A stretch of 64,000 bases of DNA from Thalassia testudinum (taxonomy: Eukaryota; Streptophyta; Magnoliopsida; Alismatales; Hydrocharitaceae), in the NCBI GenBank assembly GCA_037157565.1, contig JAZHRO010000012.1, forward strand, positions 5,854,501-5,918,500. Reading direction: 5' to 3'. Each line of letters begins with the position of its first letter. Positions within the stretch are counted from its first letter, which is position 1. The notes under the pieces are model-generated. The model did no database searches, was not told the DNA's origin, and saw only the letters and a list, made by a program, of their open reading frames with translations. Positions 41,309-55,438 of the stretch are shown one piece after another. The translations under genes and the position numbers were made by a program.

Positions 41309-44300
41309 CTACCCACTGGAAAGGACATGCACTGCATTTTTCACTTACTAATAATACTCTAATGACCATTGTTTAGAGATCCTTTGATGGACAAAAAATG
41401 CCCTCTTCCTTTTCCGTAAGCTTCTTCTTCTCTTATGATTTCCCTTTGTATCTTTTATATAGAAATGTTCCTTGATCTTTGCACTTCCAAAGTGTCAAGC
41501 TTTAGCCCTATTGTGCAGATCAAGGCTAAATTTAAGGTACAACCATGGGTCGATGCAAATCATGAAACCATGATTAAACATCAAAATCCAACCAATCCAA
41601 GGCATACTATGTGCAAAAAGTGATCCATGATGAATGAGCATCACATGGATACTTTAGCAAGTGTTAAGATTGGCTAAATTAGGTAGTTACTAACACAAAT
41701 TATTAAAATGAATCAAGGTCATAGTATTCATACATGGTAAGCCTAGCCAAGTAGCTTTGGTAATACCATATATCTAAATGTCAATTTGATCTCGAGACAA
41801 TGACATTATAACCTACTCAACCAATTGCAATTACAAACAACTATTAAGTAAGACTTGCGTTAATCTCTTATGTTGTTTAAATCTTATCATTTAGTACTTA
41901 AAATAAGGTTATTTTAGATTCTACCTTTCATAAAATCAATTCCATCCTTTAATTAAAGCATTACATTTCAAAGGAGATATAATTACTTCTTCATTTTAGT
42001 CGTTGACTCCTTAGTTTCCTTTGCTATAGATTGAAATATGTTTACTTTGTTGATTTTTGGTTTGCCTTTTTGAATATACAGACAAGTTCCTCTTTAAAAG
42101 TCAAATTGGATTTTGAGTGGTCTTCAGGTCTCTCGGTTGTCCATTAAAGAGTACCCCAATTTAGCCTTCTGAGTAGTCCTAGTTTTGGTGATATCATAGG
42201 ACAAGTTGACCCTCTACAAAATATTCAAGATCTAAAACTAAGGCAAGCACACATAGAATGACAAATACAATTTTACTTAGGTTTACCCATAAGCTAATGG
42301 GCTACATCTTAGAGTGGATGTTCTTTGTTCATTATAAAAAGCATTCTCATACAAATCAAGAGACTCGTCCTATCTCTTACAAGATGGAATGCATGGAATG
42401 GGAAAGTGGGGATACTATAGAATGCATGCCTTTGAGCATGCCCTCGTGGGTCCTTATATAGGGAATCCCATGGATTATATTGGAAAAGATGGGAAAAGTC
42501 AAGTCATTATTCTGATTGCATAGGCTTAGTTTAGAGTGGATATGTGAGCTATGATTGGATGATGGTTTGTCTTCTGAAGCATGCTCCCACGATCGTTTTC
42601 CTCCTTAGTAGTCATGCCCTCCTCTTTGGGCTTGGAACAAGCAGTTGTGTTAAGTGTCTTGTACTAGCCAAGCGATGACATGGGGGTGATGGAAACGTAC
42701 ATTTCCAATAGCTTGACATGGAGTAAGACACTAGTGCCAGGTGGCTCGACTTCCCTAGGGAGGTGGCAGTGACTTCCTCTTATATTCAAGCTCTCATCAT
42801 ACTTTTCTTTGTGTGGGTTTCCCTTCACATGCTACCTTGGCAAGTTCCCTTCAGCATAACACTAATCTTGTCCTAGTAAGGTGGCCCTTTGTCAAGGAAG
42901 AGCTTGGTCGAGGGCAAATCTTCATACTTAAGGTAGCTGAAATGAATGATGACTCGTCTGACCTTTTATTAGAATCTTTCGGTTGATTCACATGTATGGG
43001 CAACTCTAAGGATGAGCTTCTTAGATCTTTTGATCGAATTGGCCATTGGTTACCATCTTGGTCAATTTGTAGGTCAATCTTGTGTGAAGGCTTGTCTAAG
43101 GTCAAATTTAGGCTTAGATTTCCATAGGCAGTTCCTTCAGGGAACTTAGGAAAATCCAACCTCATCATATTTTATTTGCCAATTCTTTTAACTTAGCACA
43201 TGTCCTTCAATTAAAATATGCTTAAATTAGATCCATGAAGTACATCGTGTATATCAAATGCATATGTGGTAGCGAAAGTGGTTCACAAACATATTGGCTT
43301 TTATCTCCTCGCTTCCTTTCTTTGTAAATCATGCTTCATTTTCTTATTTCTTTTTCCAACTTTTAGTTCTTTATACCTTTGAAAGGAAATAGAAATAAGC
43401 TTTAAATTCATATAATTTTCCTTTTTATTTTTTGATAATTCCGCTCTTAATTGGTATTATCAAACACTAATTAGTAATATAAATGTTGGAAAGAGAAATA
43501 TGCAAACAAGTTTTTATACTGAATGAGTATGACTCAAATCTTAAAATATTGATTTGATCATCTTCATTTTAGAATTTGCTATGAGCTTCTTAGGTAGTGA
43601 AATTGTTGATCGGGAAGGTGCTAGAGTTTGATTGTGGGAGACATGTCAACTTACAATAATATTTCCAATGTTTTTTCTCAAAGATGAGAGGACTAAAAGG
43701 AATGATGCAATGGGTAAGTATCAATTTTTGAAAATGCCAATTTAATATCCTTTTTCACAAATGATTCTAGATAAAGGGTATTGAATACAAGGATTAAATC
43801 AAACTAGAATTTTCAAGGTTATAGATAGAAAACAGATATACAAAAATGCACTCACAAGAAGCACCAAAATCTACAAAGTTCATACTTTAATGGTGTTACA
43901 TCCTTACGAAATAGATCTGAGTATTGGATACAACCACATGGACTAAAATGTTTGCATGCCATCTATGGTAAGCTTAGAGCATTTCTATATTTGATAAGGA
44001 AATTGATGTTGTTATTATTCTTAGTCGATTAACATGCCACATGCATCCCTTTTCCACATTGGCCAGTGTCTTTTTGCATGGAAGGGAACCCAAAGGTTTG
44101 AACTGAGGAGGAAGGCACACAACTTAATTTGAGAATTTAAGTTCTTCAAAGAAAAAAAAGAAACTTTGAGAATTTAAGGTGTAATTTAGATGCAAGAGAG
44201 TAAAAGATGCAAATGCAATCCACAAGATGAAACATGGGGATTTCTCACCAGGCTTGAACATGAGGATGACTTCCTACCAATATGGATGTACTTTGATAGT

Positions 44301-46840
44301 TGAGGCTTGTGATTTGAAGTTGACTTTCCCCTATGTAGTTAAGATGAGCATATCCTTATAAATGATGTGGCAACGCCATTAAGAAGCATAGGAAGGTTAA
44401 AAGTAATCAAGTGAGAGAAATTGCAAGAAGTAAATAAATTTAGAGATTAGGGTGAACTAATTACACCAAATTTTAACTTGATTTTACTGTAAGAAATTAG
44501 GCTATCTTCATTTTGTCCTGATTTTTAGCCTCGACTAGTTTATTCTTTATTTCTTGAACATCAAGAGGTTCTAAGGCATCAAAGGGGGTGTCTAATGATT
44601 TAAGATCCTAAACTTATGTGGAATTAACACAAGAATCACCAATACAAGACCACTCTACCTTGATTTACTTCTTAGAGATCTCACTATATCTATATTATCC
44701 TGATTCTATGCCTTAGTTTGGCTTGTTTGGTTTATTTCTTTCAACAATGGAAGGATCCAAGGGATCTTTGGAACTATCTCATAATCTGCCATCATGGAAT
44801 TATGTAAATTTGGAGGGATTAATTCAAGAACCCCTTCAAAAGTGCCTTTTCGACCTAATCATACCCTTCAAAGATAAAGTCATACCAACTTGATACGATC
44901 TCTTTCCATGAATTTAACTTTCTTTCTCCAATCTTTTGGTGACTAGAATGCTTAAGGGGTTAATAGGGAGCTCTCACGGTTCCTTGACCTTGGCAAATCC
45001 TTTTTTTTTTAGGATTAACTCACTTATCTTCATACTCCTACTTTGCTTCCCTAATTAATCAGGCTAGATAGAGCAGATTTGGATAATATTCCTCATTAAT
45101 TCAAGAAATCCATTATAGTCTCTTGTATGGGTATCCAACATAGAAGATCAATTATTGTTGCTCAAAATTGGATGGATTCCTCGTAAGATCCACCGAGTCA
45201 GCTCCATTATGTGACCAATAGTTTCATTAGGTCTTATGCCTTTCACCATGAGTCTATGCTCATGTTGCACGTATGATGTTTGGGGATTCTTTCCCTATCA
45301 ACATCCTCCATCAATGTTCTAATCAAGTTTCGAAAAGGTAGGCATTTTATCAAAATGAATAAATTAAGACATAGTCACCTCCATTCTCTTTAGATATGTA
45401 AGGAATTCTACCTTATGGGTCTTAAAGGCTGGTTGTTGCTAACGTACATGTTATCATAGAGATTGTGGTTCGACTTGAATTCCAAATGACATGGAAATAG
45501 TATAGCCATGGTGAACTTTGTATAGGGGCACGTTCATTCATGATCGTCAACCTAAAGCATTTGTTGCATATGCTAGACTTGACATTCAAATTAGTATGAC
45601 GTTGAGATGTAAAGTGTCAAATCTATCTAGTGCAACTTAGCTTCAATGGTCGAACCTGATCCTATAATCCGACTTTCATATGTTCTATCAAGAACATTGG
45701 TGGCTACATATCTTAGATCTAATTTATAGTCAAATTAATTAAGTCGGTGTTCTTGGGCTGATTGGAGTAGTTTGGAGTTAGACCAATGTCATCGGAGTTA
45801 GGGCGAAGAGAGCCTAATGGATTTTATATTAATGTTTTTTTGTAGGAATAAGATGGCCATCGGCTCGTTCTTGTAAGCTGCAGTGGGGTAACTTTTATCA
45901 CGGAATAGAATGATACGAGGATAAATTGAGAAAGTTATTTATTTAGAAAGTTGGGAGAAGTAATGATATGGAAATTATTGGTATGGTAATATGATAATAG
46001 TAGATAACTTTTAATATGATTGTTGGTGTGAATGTGTTGATATGATATAATGAATATAATTTAATGAATATATTATGTTAAAGTAGATATTTTAATATAT
46101 TGGTGTGATACAGTGTAACGTGATAATTTAAAAAATATGTATATTTTAATAGATATTGTTATTAATTTCATAAGATGGATAAGTTAAATTTAAACTTTAT
46201 GCCTTAGATATCGCTCTAAAGTTTAAGATAACGTTTAAATTTTTTCGCTGCCCAGCGGAACCTAAGATTTCCCATGACACTAATTGAATCAGCAGTTTCT
46301 AGTCCAAGAGCGACGGGTAAGGTAAGTGGTATCTTAAGCCCGAACATAAGCCTTTCCATCTTGGTTTAATAGTTCACGTGGATATCTCATCCCTAACGAC
46401 CAACGACGTCCACGTCAAAGATAGATGACTTTTATTAAGAAGAGGATAATACATCATGTGTTAAATGAGTACAACACGTGACATCTATCAACCAGCAAAT
46501 ATCACTTAATTAGGACGGCCAACATCAAAGAGGAAACGTAGATAAATGTCTTTTACAACATATTTTGCACAGTACGGATTAGAGTGAGAATTACAACATC
46601 AAAAATTACTTTCCATCGATAAAAAGGTTATTTTTTTTAAATATATTGATGTTTCTTTATTTATTAAAAAGCTTCTGATATAAAAAATGATATATTATAT
46701 TATTTTTATATTTCACGTAACATTGAAAATATAGACATATTTGATAATTAATATTTAATGTAAAAATATAAAAAAATAAAATATTTGTTACATAATGATT
46801 TCCATCACATTCAAAAAAATTATCACATTACTTTAACTTA
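41309..46840. other. 5.5 kb of unrecognised AT-rich DNA
   Basis: I see no supported gene: the open frames (41435-41623, 42258-42461, 42851-43168) are short and featureless. A TATATAGGG box at about 42457 precedes a GC-richer stretch and could be an LTR promoter. Between 43.2 and 46.2 kb I see nothing repeated within the window. A CGCTGCCCAGCG mini-hairpin lies at about 46244. It could be old element debris or a decayed gene. Confidence 0.35.
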
Positions 46841-46849
46841 AAATGTATA

Positions 46850-47390
46850 AGTGATAAATAATTTTGTACTGGTGATAAACTATTTTACAGTGGTGATAAA
46901 TTATTCTAAGGTATTTTTACACTGGTACAATCTTATTTTGTACCCATTATAAATTATTCCAAGGATAGTTTTACTTGTCCAAAGTGATTTTAATATATGA
47001 GTTTAAGATTTAGGGTTTACGGTTTAGATTTATGAAAAGTGATTTTACATATGAGAAGTGCTTTTTCACTCGAAAGGTGATTTTTCACCTTAGGGTTTAG
47101 GGTTTAACTCCCTAAATCATAAACCTTAAATCTTAAGGTGAAAAATAATCTTTTGAAGTGTAAAATCACTTGTCATAGATGAAGAAACAATTAGAAGTTA
47201 ATTTTGCTCTTGTGCAATCTTACTTTACACCCGTGTAAAAATATTTTGAAGTGTAAAGTGATTTTGTACAGTATAAGATAAGATTGCACACGTGTAAAAT
47301 GATTGTACACCAATACAAAGTGATTTCGAAGGTGATTTGAGTGGTTTGCATCCGTTCCAAAGTGATTGGTTATTGGTTTCAACAATGGTG
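46850..47390. repeat. foldback (MITE-like) repeat
   Basis: The motif (A/G)AAGTGATTTT and its complement recur on both sides of a centre near 47105, where the blocks AGGTGATTTTTCACCTT and AAGGTGAAAAAT face each other across GTTTAGGGTTTAACTCCC. A second perfect 11-bp inverted pair, GTGCAATCTTA / TAAGATTGCAC, lies at 47212-47222 and 47279-47289. No coding sequence. Ends and target duplication are not resolved. Confidence 0.5.
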
Positions 47391-50022
47391 GATCTTACAA
47401 TATGTAGCATTTTTTTTACATAAAAAGAAGATACGTAAGTTGGTATTACATTTATACTACTACACGTCAACTTTTACGTTTCCTAACCGACATCCTTTTC
47501 ATTTTTAATCGATGTATTTTGATTTTCAACCGATAAATTTTCATTTTCAACTAATTAATTCTAATTTTTAATCGACTGAAATCCTAAACCTCCAAGAATC
47601 CTTGAGAGTGAAGCTAAGCGACGAGATCGACCAATGGAGGCGACTGCTTCGACGAAGACATGACGAGCCAAGTAGATGCCAACGACCTAAGTCCATACGC
47701 TTGCGACAAAGCCTCCCTCTCGTCGAATAAACTCCACTAGCGGAGGCGATCGAGGTGGATGCAACCATAGATCGAACAACCTCGACAAGAGTGCACCCAC
47801 AGGAGAAGCCTCCATTGTCGGTGAGGACCCTACCGTCGAAGATCGAGCGGACCCCATGACTGGAGCTTGAAGTCAAATAGAGGTTCATTTATTTGCCACC
47901 CAAGGCCTACTCTGCTGGAGAAGGGGTGAGGGGAGAGATGACCGACGATCTGGTGGGTAGGGGACCCTGATTGACGCTATTGCCAGTCGGACCCCCCATT
48001 GGCATGACTAGGTTTTGCTTTTGGGTCAGGAGTAGACGGGCGAAACGAGCGCTAGAGAGGTTTGGGGAAAAGTTTCATTCCCCATCTGAATTTAAGTTCT
48101 GACCTTACGTTATCCGATGATTGGTGTTGTGGGGTCGATAATTTTTCGACTTCAACCTTTCCCTGCTTCTTGTTTTATATGTTATTGATTTCATTTTCAA
48201 TAATAATGTCTTGAAGTGAGAAAAAAGGTACATTTTTTATCATCCAATCGTATTGGGACGTCTGTGTAGACGTGTTTTGTAATTTTATTTCAACCCATCT
48301 GCCTTTTGAAGTCACATGACTAAACGAATTCGGAATTTCATTCTAAGAAACTTATGCGTGATGTGCATGTCATCTAACATGTTAATGCGCTCCCTTTTCT
48401 TCTAAATGACATTCATATCCTCTGTCTACATTTCCTACTTGTAAAGTAGTACGACTTTTATGTACTTGATTTACTTTTCTTCATCTCATTTCATTTAACT
48501 TTCAATAGCTTTTGTAAAGAACTAATAATTAAGAAAAAGGAAAATGAGCTTATGGAAGGATACGCCTATACAAGGAGTAGACTAAATTTTTCGTAAGAAA
48601 TCGGGAGGCCACAAATTGCTACGTTTCAAAGTTTAAAGATAGCTTGAAAGTTAGTTGAAACCATTTAATCAAATTTCAGAATCTTTATGTAAATTAGCCA
48701 TTCCATTTAATATTTTTTATTTATACAAATCGATCCCGAATATGTCAAAAATTTCCTTCTAACTTACAGATACTTTTGCTTCACCCCACATACATATATA
48801 ACTAGTATCATCAACTTTGCAACACAATTGCAACGGTAGAAAATAAGCTCATTGCTTAAGACATATAAGTCAAGGATATAAATTTTTATCCTTGATATAA
48901 AATCCTTTCTCAAAGGTTATGCCTAACTTATATCCATGGCAAAAAGTTACTTGACTAATAACAAAAATTGAGGGTTGTCCCCTAAATACCAGTGTAAATT
49001 CTCAACAAATTATTTGTCGATTTGTTTTTTTGCGGGGGCATATCCTAGAAATTTATAAGACAATGCTCCTTGGTTATTATTACATACCATGAATAATCTT
49101 TAACATATATTGTTAGAGATATTCCTTGAAATATTTCCTTAATCGACTCAAAACTTTTTTAGAGCAGTGTACAATGTTTAACCAATCAGCTAATGGTTGC
49201 ATTTATATGTCAAGTCTATTTTGGTTTATGGTTTACAACTAGTTCGGTATGATCAAAGGAGGAAAAGAGCCTCTAAACAAACAATCATCTAGGTATGGTT
49301 TTTAACCTTTCTTCTTATTGTAATCTATGTTTTCTAATCATTACTTTGATCAAAGAAGAGATCCAGTCAATTTGCTTTCAGCATCTGATTTTTTCTTTAA
49401 TTGCTTCACTTGGACATTACTTAAGGGTTGAGTTTGTTTCAAGGATCAAGAGACATGCATGAAGTAAAAGTAATGACTAATAATGGCTTATCATTCTTGG
49501 AATAAACAATGGAGTAACTTCCTTTTTCCCTGTGGATTAAGTATGTTTGAGGGATCCACATTTACACGACAAATCTTTCTCCTAATTCAGACAATCAAGA
49601 GATAAACCCAAACCAAAGACCAAATAATGTCTTTAGCTCTTATGCTATGTTTCTAACTTCCAACCAACTAAGAATTAAGATTTCTTTGCCCTCATCTTGA
49701 TGTAATGACAACTCATTTGTTGCATCTATTCCTTCCATGAGATGCTCATCTAGAACCAAGTACAAATGAATTTTCCTTTTTTCATTCTTTCTTTCATTTA
49801 CTAGATGTGTGTGCATGTATATGTATATGTACACATATCTGTATATGTGTTTAAACCTTTCGAGAAATCAATTTCTTGATACATCATATCAAGAGTATAT
49901 TTTGAATTTAAACCAAAGCCATATAGCTTATATCAAACTTTTGACTAGTGCTCTTAGGCCATGTTTACTAAGTGTGATACCTCTTCAAAGTAAGAGGTTA
50001 TTGATTGTGAAAATCACAAGGG
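47391..50022. other. unassigned region, no supported gene
   Basis: A GC-richer island at 47580-48060 holds a 106-residue minus-strand frame (47888-47568), Ser/Arg-rich, without recognisable domain. Its codon pattern is not convincing. The rest is AT-rich, with a TG/TA dinucleotide-rich patch near 49808-49850. Confidence 0.35.
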
Positions 50023-51605
50023 TGATAAGAGCATTGTTGGGCATGAAATCACAAGCATTTATAAAATTCAGAACTTCTGAAAATAATAAATAGGAATAGT
50101 GCAAGTGCAAGTCTTCCTCAGGGAGGCCAAATTATATAAATTACTAATTACTAACCTAAACTAATTTTTGTGGATCTTTTAGAAAATTTTCTATTTTTTT
50201 AGGATTTTAGAATGAATAATAGACAACTAATCCTAAACCTAGGGACAAATTTGTAGTACAAGGGTAGAGTTGCAAAATTTCACACAAATAATTGTATGAT
50301 AACCCAACATTTCTAAGAAAATTCCAAAGGGTGGAAAACAACCTAACTAAGATCTCTACCAAAAATCATGAAAAAATACACACTACAGTACATGCATCAA
50401 AATATAAAGAAATGTTAGGGACTAAATCCCAATAATTCAAGGATTGAAAAGAAAAGGATCTTTTACTTTTGCCTATAAAGAATCTAAGCATGACAATGGT
50501 GGAGACCTAAATCTATGGTGCGAGAACTAATGAAGAAAGTTTCACAAAATTTGGATGTGTGGAAATTCAGAAACAAAATGTGAAAGCAAAGAACTAATTT
50601 GCAAACTATCTATGAGCTACAAAGCATGAACTAAACACACATAAACTACGAAACACAACAACCTAAGCACTAAACTATTGAAATTAAAAGCAAATAACTA
50701 AACAAAACTTGTATTAATCAACTAGTGCCAAGATTATAAATTTGCACTACAACTACAACTATAAATTATCAATAAAAGAGAGGGAATGAGAGAAGAGGGC
50801 AAGGAGGCTTCGAGGTAAGGTGTAGGTGGTTGAATGGGCATGGAGGGCAATGGTAGATGTAGAGGGAGGTGAAGAGTTTGGTAGAGAAGCCTGTTGCGAG
50901 AGAGAGAGAAAGAGAGACACACACACAGAGGCCTTAGGGGATTTTTATAGAGCCAATGGATCCCCTTTGGAACCCTAAATTGTTTAGGATTGTGCCAATT
51001 TCATGCTCCATTATTTTGGCATTTTCTTGGAGGTCAAACACTCTAAATCCCATTAGAACCAAGACCAATCCCTTAATTTTCACACCTAATTTCATGCTCA
51101 ACCGTCTTTAACCCTATTGGGCCTTTTTTTCCTTTCTCTTGATTTCTCCCTTGCTCACTCATAAAAATACCCTAATTGGGCCCAACTAGGCTGTGCCTTA
51201 GCCTTTAACGGCCCATTGCATCGCACATGCAACCCATATGGTCACATGTGGGCCTCAGATGTGCCCCTAGCATGTTGACTTGGTTTGGGTGTTGTGCACT
51301 TGCATGTTTGTTTCCTTTTTTTCATTTTCCTTTTTTTTCCTTATCATTTCTCTTTCTCCCCCTTTTCCCCCTCCTTTTCTTTTCCTTCTTTTTGCATTGA
51401 GGCCTTTGAAATTTTATGTTCTCGATCTCTAGGCCATCGTGGGCTCTCATGCCTTCAAATACCGCTCTATAATACAAGAGTAAAGGGGAGTTTAATTTTT
51501 ATAAATTACAAATAATTCCTAAATAAATATACTTACAATATATAATGCCCAAAAAAATATAGCAATAAATAAGCATAAAATGTCTACACAATTGTGATGA
51601 AATCA
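50023..51605 (-). repeat. 3' LTR of element H, 1583 bp
   Basis: Minus strand starts TGATTTCATCACAATTG and ends ...GCTCTTATCA, again TGAT/ATCA ends. It carries the family block GTCTTCCTCAGGGAGGCC near 50112. A purine- and CA-rich microsatellite lies at about 50895-50930. Confidence 0.75.
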
Positions 51606-51643
51606 CACCTCTATCCTAAGTTTTGCTAGTCCTTGAGCAAAAC
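51606..51643 (-). promoter_or_regulatory. 3' polypurine tract of element H
   Basis: Minus strand CAAGGACTAGCAAAAC then TTAGGATAGAGGTG directly before the LTR. It aligns with the modules at 24687 and 28779, with the G run interrupted. Confidence 0.62.
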
Positions 51644-53983
51644 AAAATGAAATCTAAAAAAAAATGTCCGAAAGCCTCGCTTTCGCAAGAATTGTGATTG
51701 CATTTACCATACGTAACAAGGCTTTGAATCCCTAGATTGTCCTAGTAGAGGAGTTATAGTCTCTTGAGGGTTTACGGTTGACACACTCACAAAGTTAAAA
51801 ACGAAATTGCAATGCTAGCTAGAGAGTCTGAGTTAGGGTTTTGTTAAGTCAGCAAGCCTCATTCATTACCAACGATAGACAATGCACACAAAATCTTAAC
51901 ATGAAATTAAAAAACACTCAAGTATTGACCAAATATAAATTGCTTCATCCTATCAAACTTCGATTAGCCTTAGTTTTGGGCCTTAATTATAAGTTTCCAT
52001 GGCTCAAAAATTCACTTAGAGGTTGGAATAGAGATGGAAGAACTAAACATATGTGCATATGATGGTCGGTTTGACTAGTAGGCAACTCTCTATAGAAAAT
52101 CAGGTTTTTGTCAGAGCAATAGTCTACGTACCACCCTATGTATTTTGCTTTAGATTTGCCTTACTACAAACAATAGTTATCACCCCTCTTTGTATCTCAT
52201 GGAAGGTCCTATACTCTGACGCCTCTGGATGATGTCATGCGGGGCACCCAACCTTATTCATTAGGTGCATATTTAGATATACACATTTTTTTCTTTTTCT
52301 TTTCTTTTTCTCTATTTCTTTTTTGACTTAAGATGAGGGCTCTTCCACAAATGGTTTAAGAACATTTCTTCAGTGGAAATACGTAGACATTAATGTTCAA
52401 GGCTCAGATTTAGAATATCCTATATCTGGGGAGCATACTTAGTGTAATGCAACAACCATGCTTGCGAGGGTCTCAAAATTATATCTAAAATTATTTTTGA
52501 TTTTAAAGATCAAATCCTCAAATCTCACGTCCTTCTTGAAACCTAGCTTTCTAGTGATAGATTGCCCACAATTTAGTCGATGTGTAAGTGCAAAGGTAAG
52601 ATACTAAGCCTTCAAAAATATCTAATCTAGAGGGTGGAAGAAAACTAAGCTATATACTTCTTATTCCATCGACTTAATACTAAGAAAACCAGATCTCTTG
52701 ACCGGAAAACGAATTTACATTTTAGCAAATACTCGAGTTGATTAAGTCGAAAAAATGACTTGAAGAGTCTTGGTGAACAAATCTCAAGCATACACTCTTA
52801 TAGTCGAAGAATCATGAGAACCTAAGTAGTATCATCCTTACCTAACTCAAGACACTTTAAAACTTGAGCAAAATCATTTAAAAAACTTCTTTCTTTGTCT
52901 TAAAATATAACTACTATAAAAGCTGCAAGATGAATAAAATACAAGAAAATTTCTAGATACCAGATAAGAGACAATAAAATGAAAAGTACCCATCCCTTAT
53001 GCCTATTTCATTCAATGCCCTAATTGTATGCTCATAAATATGCATAAGACAGGGGAGATATCACCTATAAAACCTTTGAGTTGGTGCATTAAAGAACAAC
53101 TGGCTCTAGATCTGCAAGATTAACCAACTAGGAACCTACCATATATAAAAAAAAATGTGTTGGGTTGCCCTCCAACAAGCATTAAGTTTAAGGTCTTTAG
53201 TTAGAGAAAGACCATAAGGAAGATGTTTTAATCAACTCAGTTGAGATAATCAAGATCAAGATTGAAATATAATATTTTGGCTTAGACGGGAGATGTCTAT
53301 GGGTTTAGATAAGTTGATGTAACTCAATTCCAAAAAGTCGGATATAATTTAAGTAATGGAAGTTGAGAACGTGCGTCCATTGGCTTTTAAGAATGTATTT
53401 ATTAGAAGTGATTTTAGGTTTACTTCATGTAACCCAAGTCAAGAATGTTGGACACTAGATAAATGCATACTGTAAAGTATTTTGGTCCATTGATATTGAA
53501 GCCTAAAATGGCAATTTCATGATTGAATATACTTGGATTCCATGCATGAGCTTTTCACTATAATCTAATTTTAAAGGGTACTAAGGGTCCTCATTAAATG
53601 TCAACAATTTGAAGTACATATATAGGAGTCCTTAGATCTAGTGATCCATTTCCACTCAAACTTTCTTCATAATGTTCCTTAAGATGAGAAAAGATGATCC
53701 TCTTTTTATTATCATCCTTTATATTATTCACTTCTTTGCAAGAGACAACTTTGAATTCATTAACATCTTCCATGAAATCAAAGTCCTTTGAGTCATGAGA
53801 AATTGGTTTGAACTAGGCTACATCAAACTTGTAATCAAACTCAGGGATAAATGATTCCACTTTTGGTCTCTCAAGAGTGGATGTAAAGGTAAAGTTGGAG
53901 ATCAAAGTATCCGCAAGTTTAAAGTGAAATTTGTTAACCTTGCCTTAATTAAATAAAGGGCTCTCATTCAAGTTAAAAATGAA

Positions 53984-55242
53984 TTATTTATAATCCATAT
54001 TGACATGTGTACAATTCTTAAAATGAAATGCCTCATATTCAAGTTTTATTTCAATCCAAAGATCTTTCTTTTGATCACTATCCTTGAAATCCAATCCCTT
54101 TAATGAGACATCTTCACTAATTTTCTTGCTTTGATCAAGATTGAACTCCTCGGCTAGAGGAACCTTTTCTTCCTTGGTCTCCACTTTAAACTCATGATCC
54201 TCATTTGATTTATCTTCAAGGTCGATTGAATCAATAAAGAACTCTTTAAATTCAACTTCTAAACAAAGGGGGCTTTCAGGAATATTTTCCTTATCGTTCA
54301 AGATGATCTTTTCATTCTTGACATCCCTCTTGAGATCATGATCCTCGGTCATAACATCAATTTCAATTTTCATCAACTTTGGTAGACCATGACCTAAATC
54401 ATAATTAGTTGTAGACTTAGCTTGGAGAATCTTAGCATCTAGATTATTAAGACAAGTTGTCTTAGAAGGAAATAATTCATCCTTAATAACATCATATGAT
54501 TGCCCTCCAAGATCTTGATTTGATTGTATAATTTCTTCTAAAGATTTCATATGTGCTCTCTCTTGCCATATCTTGAGATTGATATAATGGATTGCCTTTA
54601 AGAATTCTTCTATTGTTTGAGATCTTAACATTTTTCAACCTAAATTATCATGAAAATTTAGAGTCTCAATCAAGTTCGGATTGGAATTCATTTTTGAAGG
54701 TAGATGGTTAATGACTGGACCCTTGGGACTAAGAGTGGTTATGATGCTATCATTTGTTGGGTCCAGTTCTTCTAAAGGCACCAATGTACCCTTGATTTGG
54801 CTTTAGAAAAGTTCAGACAAAGGTGTAGGTGTAGTAGGAATCTCAAAAGTAGGTTGGCCATGTGTAGGAGAACATGAGAGATCAACTAAGTCGAATTTGT
54901 GATCAAGTAGAGAGGAAGGGTTGGTAACATCGAGTTCACATCCATATGGTGGGTTTGGATATAAAGGTTGAGATGTGAAAGTTAGGGTATGGATCATTCA
55001 AATACTCAAGTTGTTCTCTATTAGGATTACTTGTTGAGAGATTATCATAATAAAATCCATTCGAGATGGCTTGAATCCTACACGACTCAAGTGAATAATC
55101 AATTTGATTGGACTGCTATGGTTATAGGAAGATGCTTATATTTGTAATTGGATGAGTTGTATGTGGTTAAGTCAAAACTAGGGTTATTAGTCCAACCTTG
55201 ATTTGATGAATCATAGGGGGTATAAGGGTTGGGTGTCATCAT
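53984..55242 (-). pseudogene. acidic ORF of element H, unknown function
   Basis: A start pair ATGATG at 55242 opens a Tyr/Pro/Asn-rich segment (MMTPNPYTPYDSSNQGW), soon broken by stops. A short frame at 54997-54803 is followed by a clean 215-residue frame at 54631-53984. That frame has an N-terminal helix (QTIEEFLKAIHYINLKIWQERAHMKSLEEIIQ) and a highly charged, Glu/Asp/Lys-rich remainder (LEVEFKEFFIDSIDLEDKSNEDHEF). The plan (Tyr-rich start, short helix, acidic tail) is that of element E's ORF. No known domain recognised. Confidence 0.58.
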
Positions 55243-55438
55243 TTGATAAGGGGTTTCTCATGTAGAGAAACCTAGCCCTAGGTTAAATTTAAAGCTTTTG
55301 AGAGAACTTGAGAGGTGGGTTTGCATATTGGGAATGACCCAAGAAATTCAGATGATCTCCAGGAAAGTTATTGTACCCATATATATGGATTTTTCTAAGT
55401 CAATTTGTATAAAGTAGGTAATTAATAAGGAGGACCGT

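Larger units (their letters stand above)
50023..55438 (-). mobile_element. element H: RT-less Athila-like LTR element, 5' part lost
   Basis: Minus strand: coding remnants (from 55242), acidic ORF (54631-53984), non-coding region, 3' polypurine tract (51643-51606) and 3' LTR (51605-50023). The upstream part is interrupted at 55438 by LTR J, and no 5' LTR or PBS is found beyond it. The plan matches elements E and C, but the sequence is strongly diverged, so it is a separate subfamily. Confidence 0.65.

Noticed and set aside
47005..47115. Telomere-like TTTAGGG words
   Set aside because: Only one or two units at a time, inside the foldback repeat; not an interstitial telomere array.
47568..47888. 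106-residue minus-strand frame as a possible gene
   Set aside because: No domain, unconvincing composition, no promoter or intron signals that I can support.
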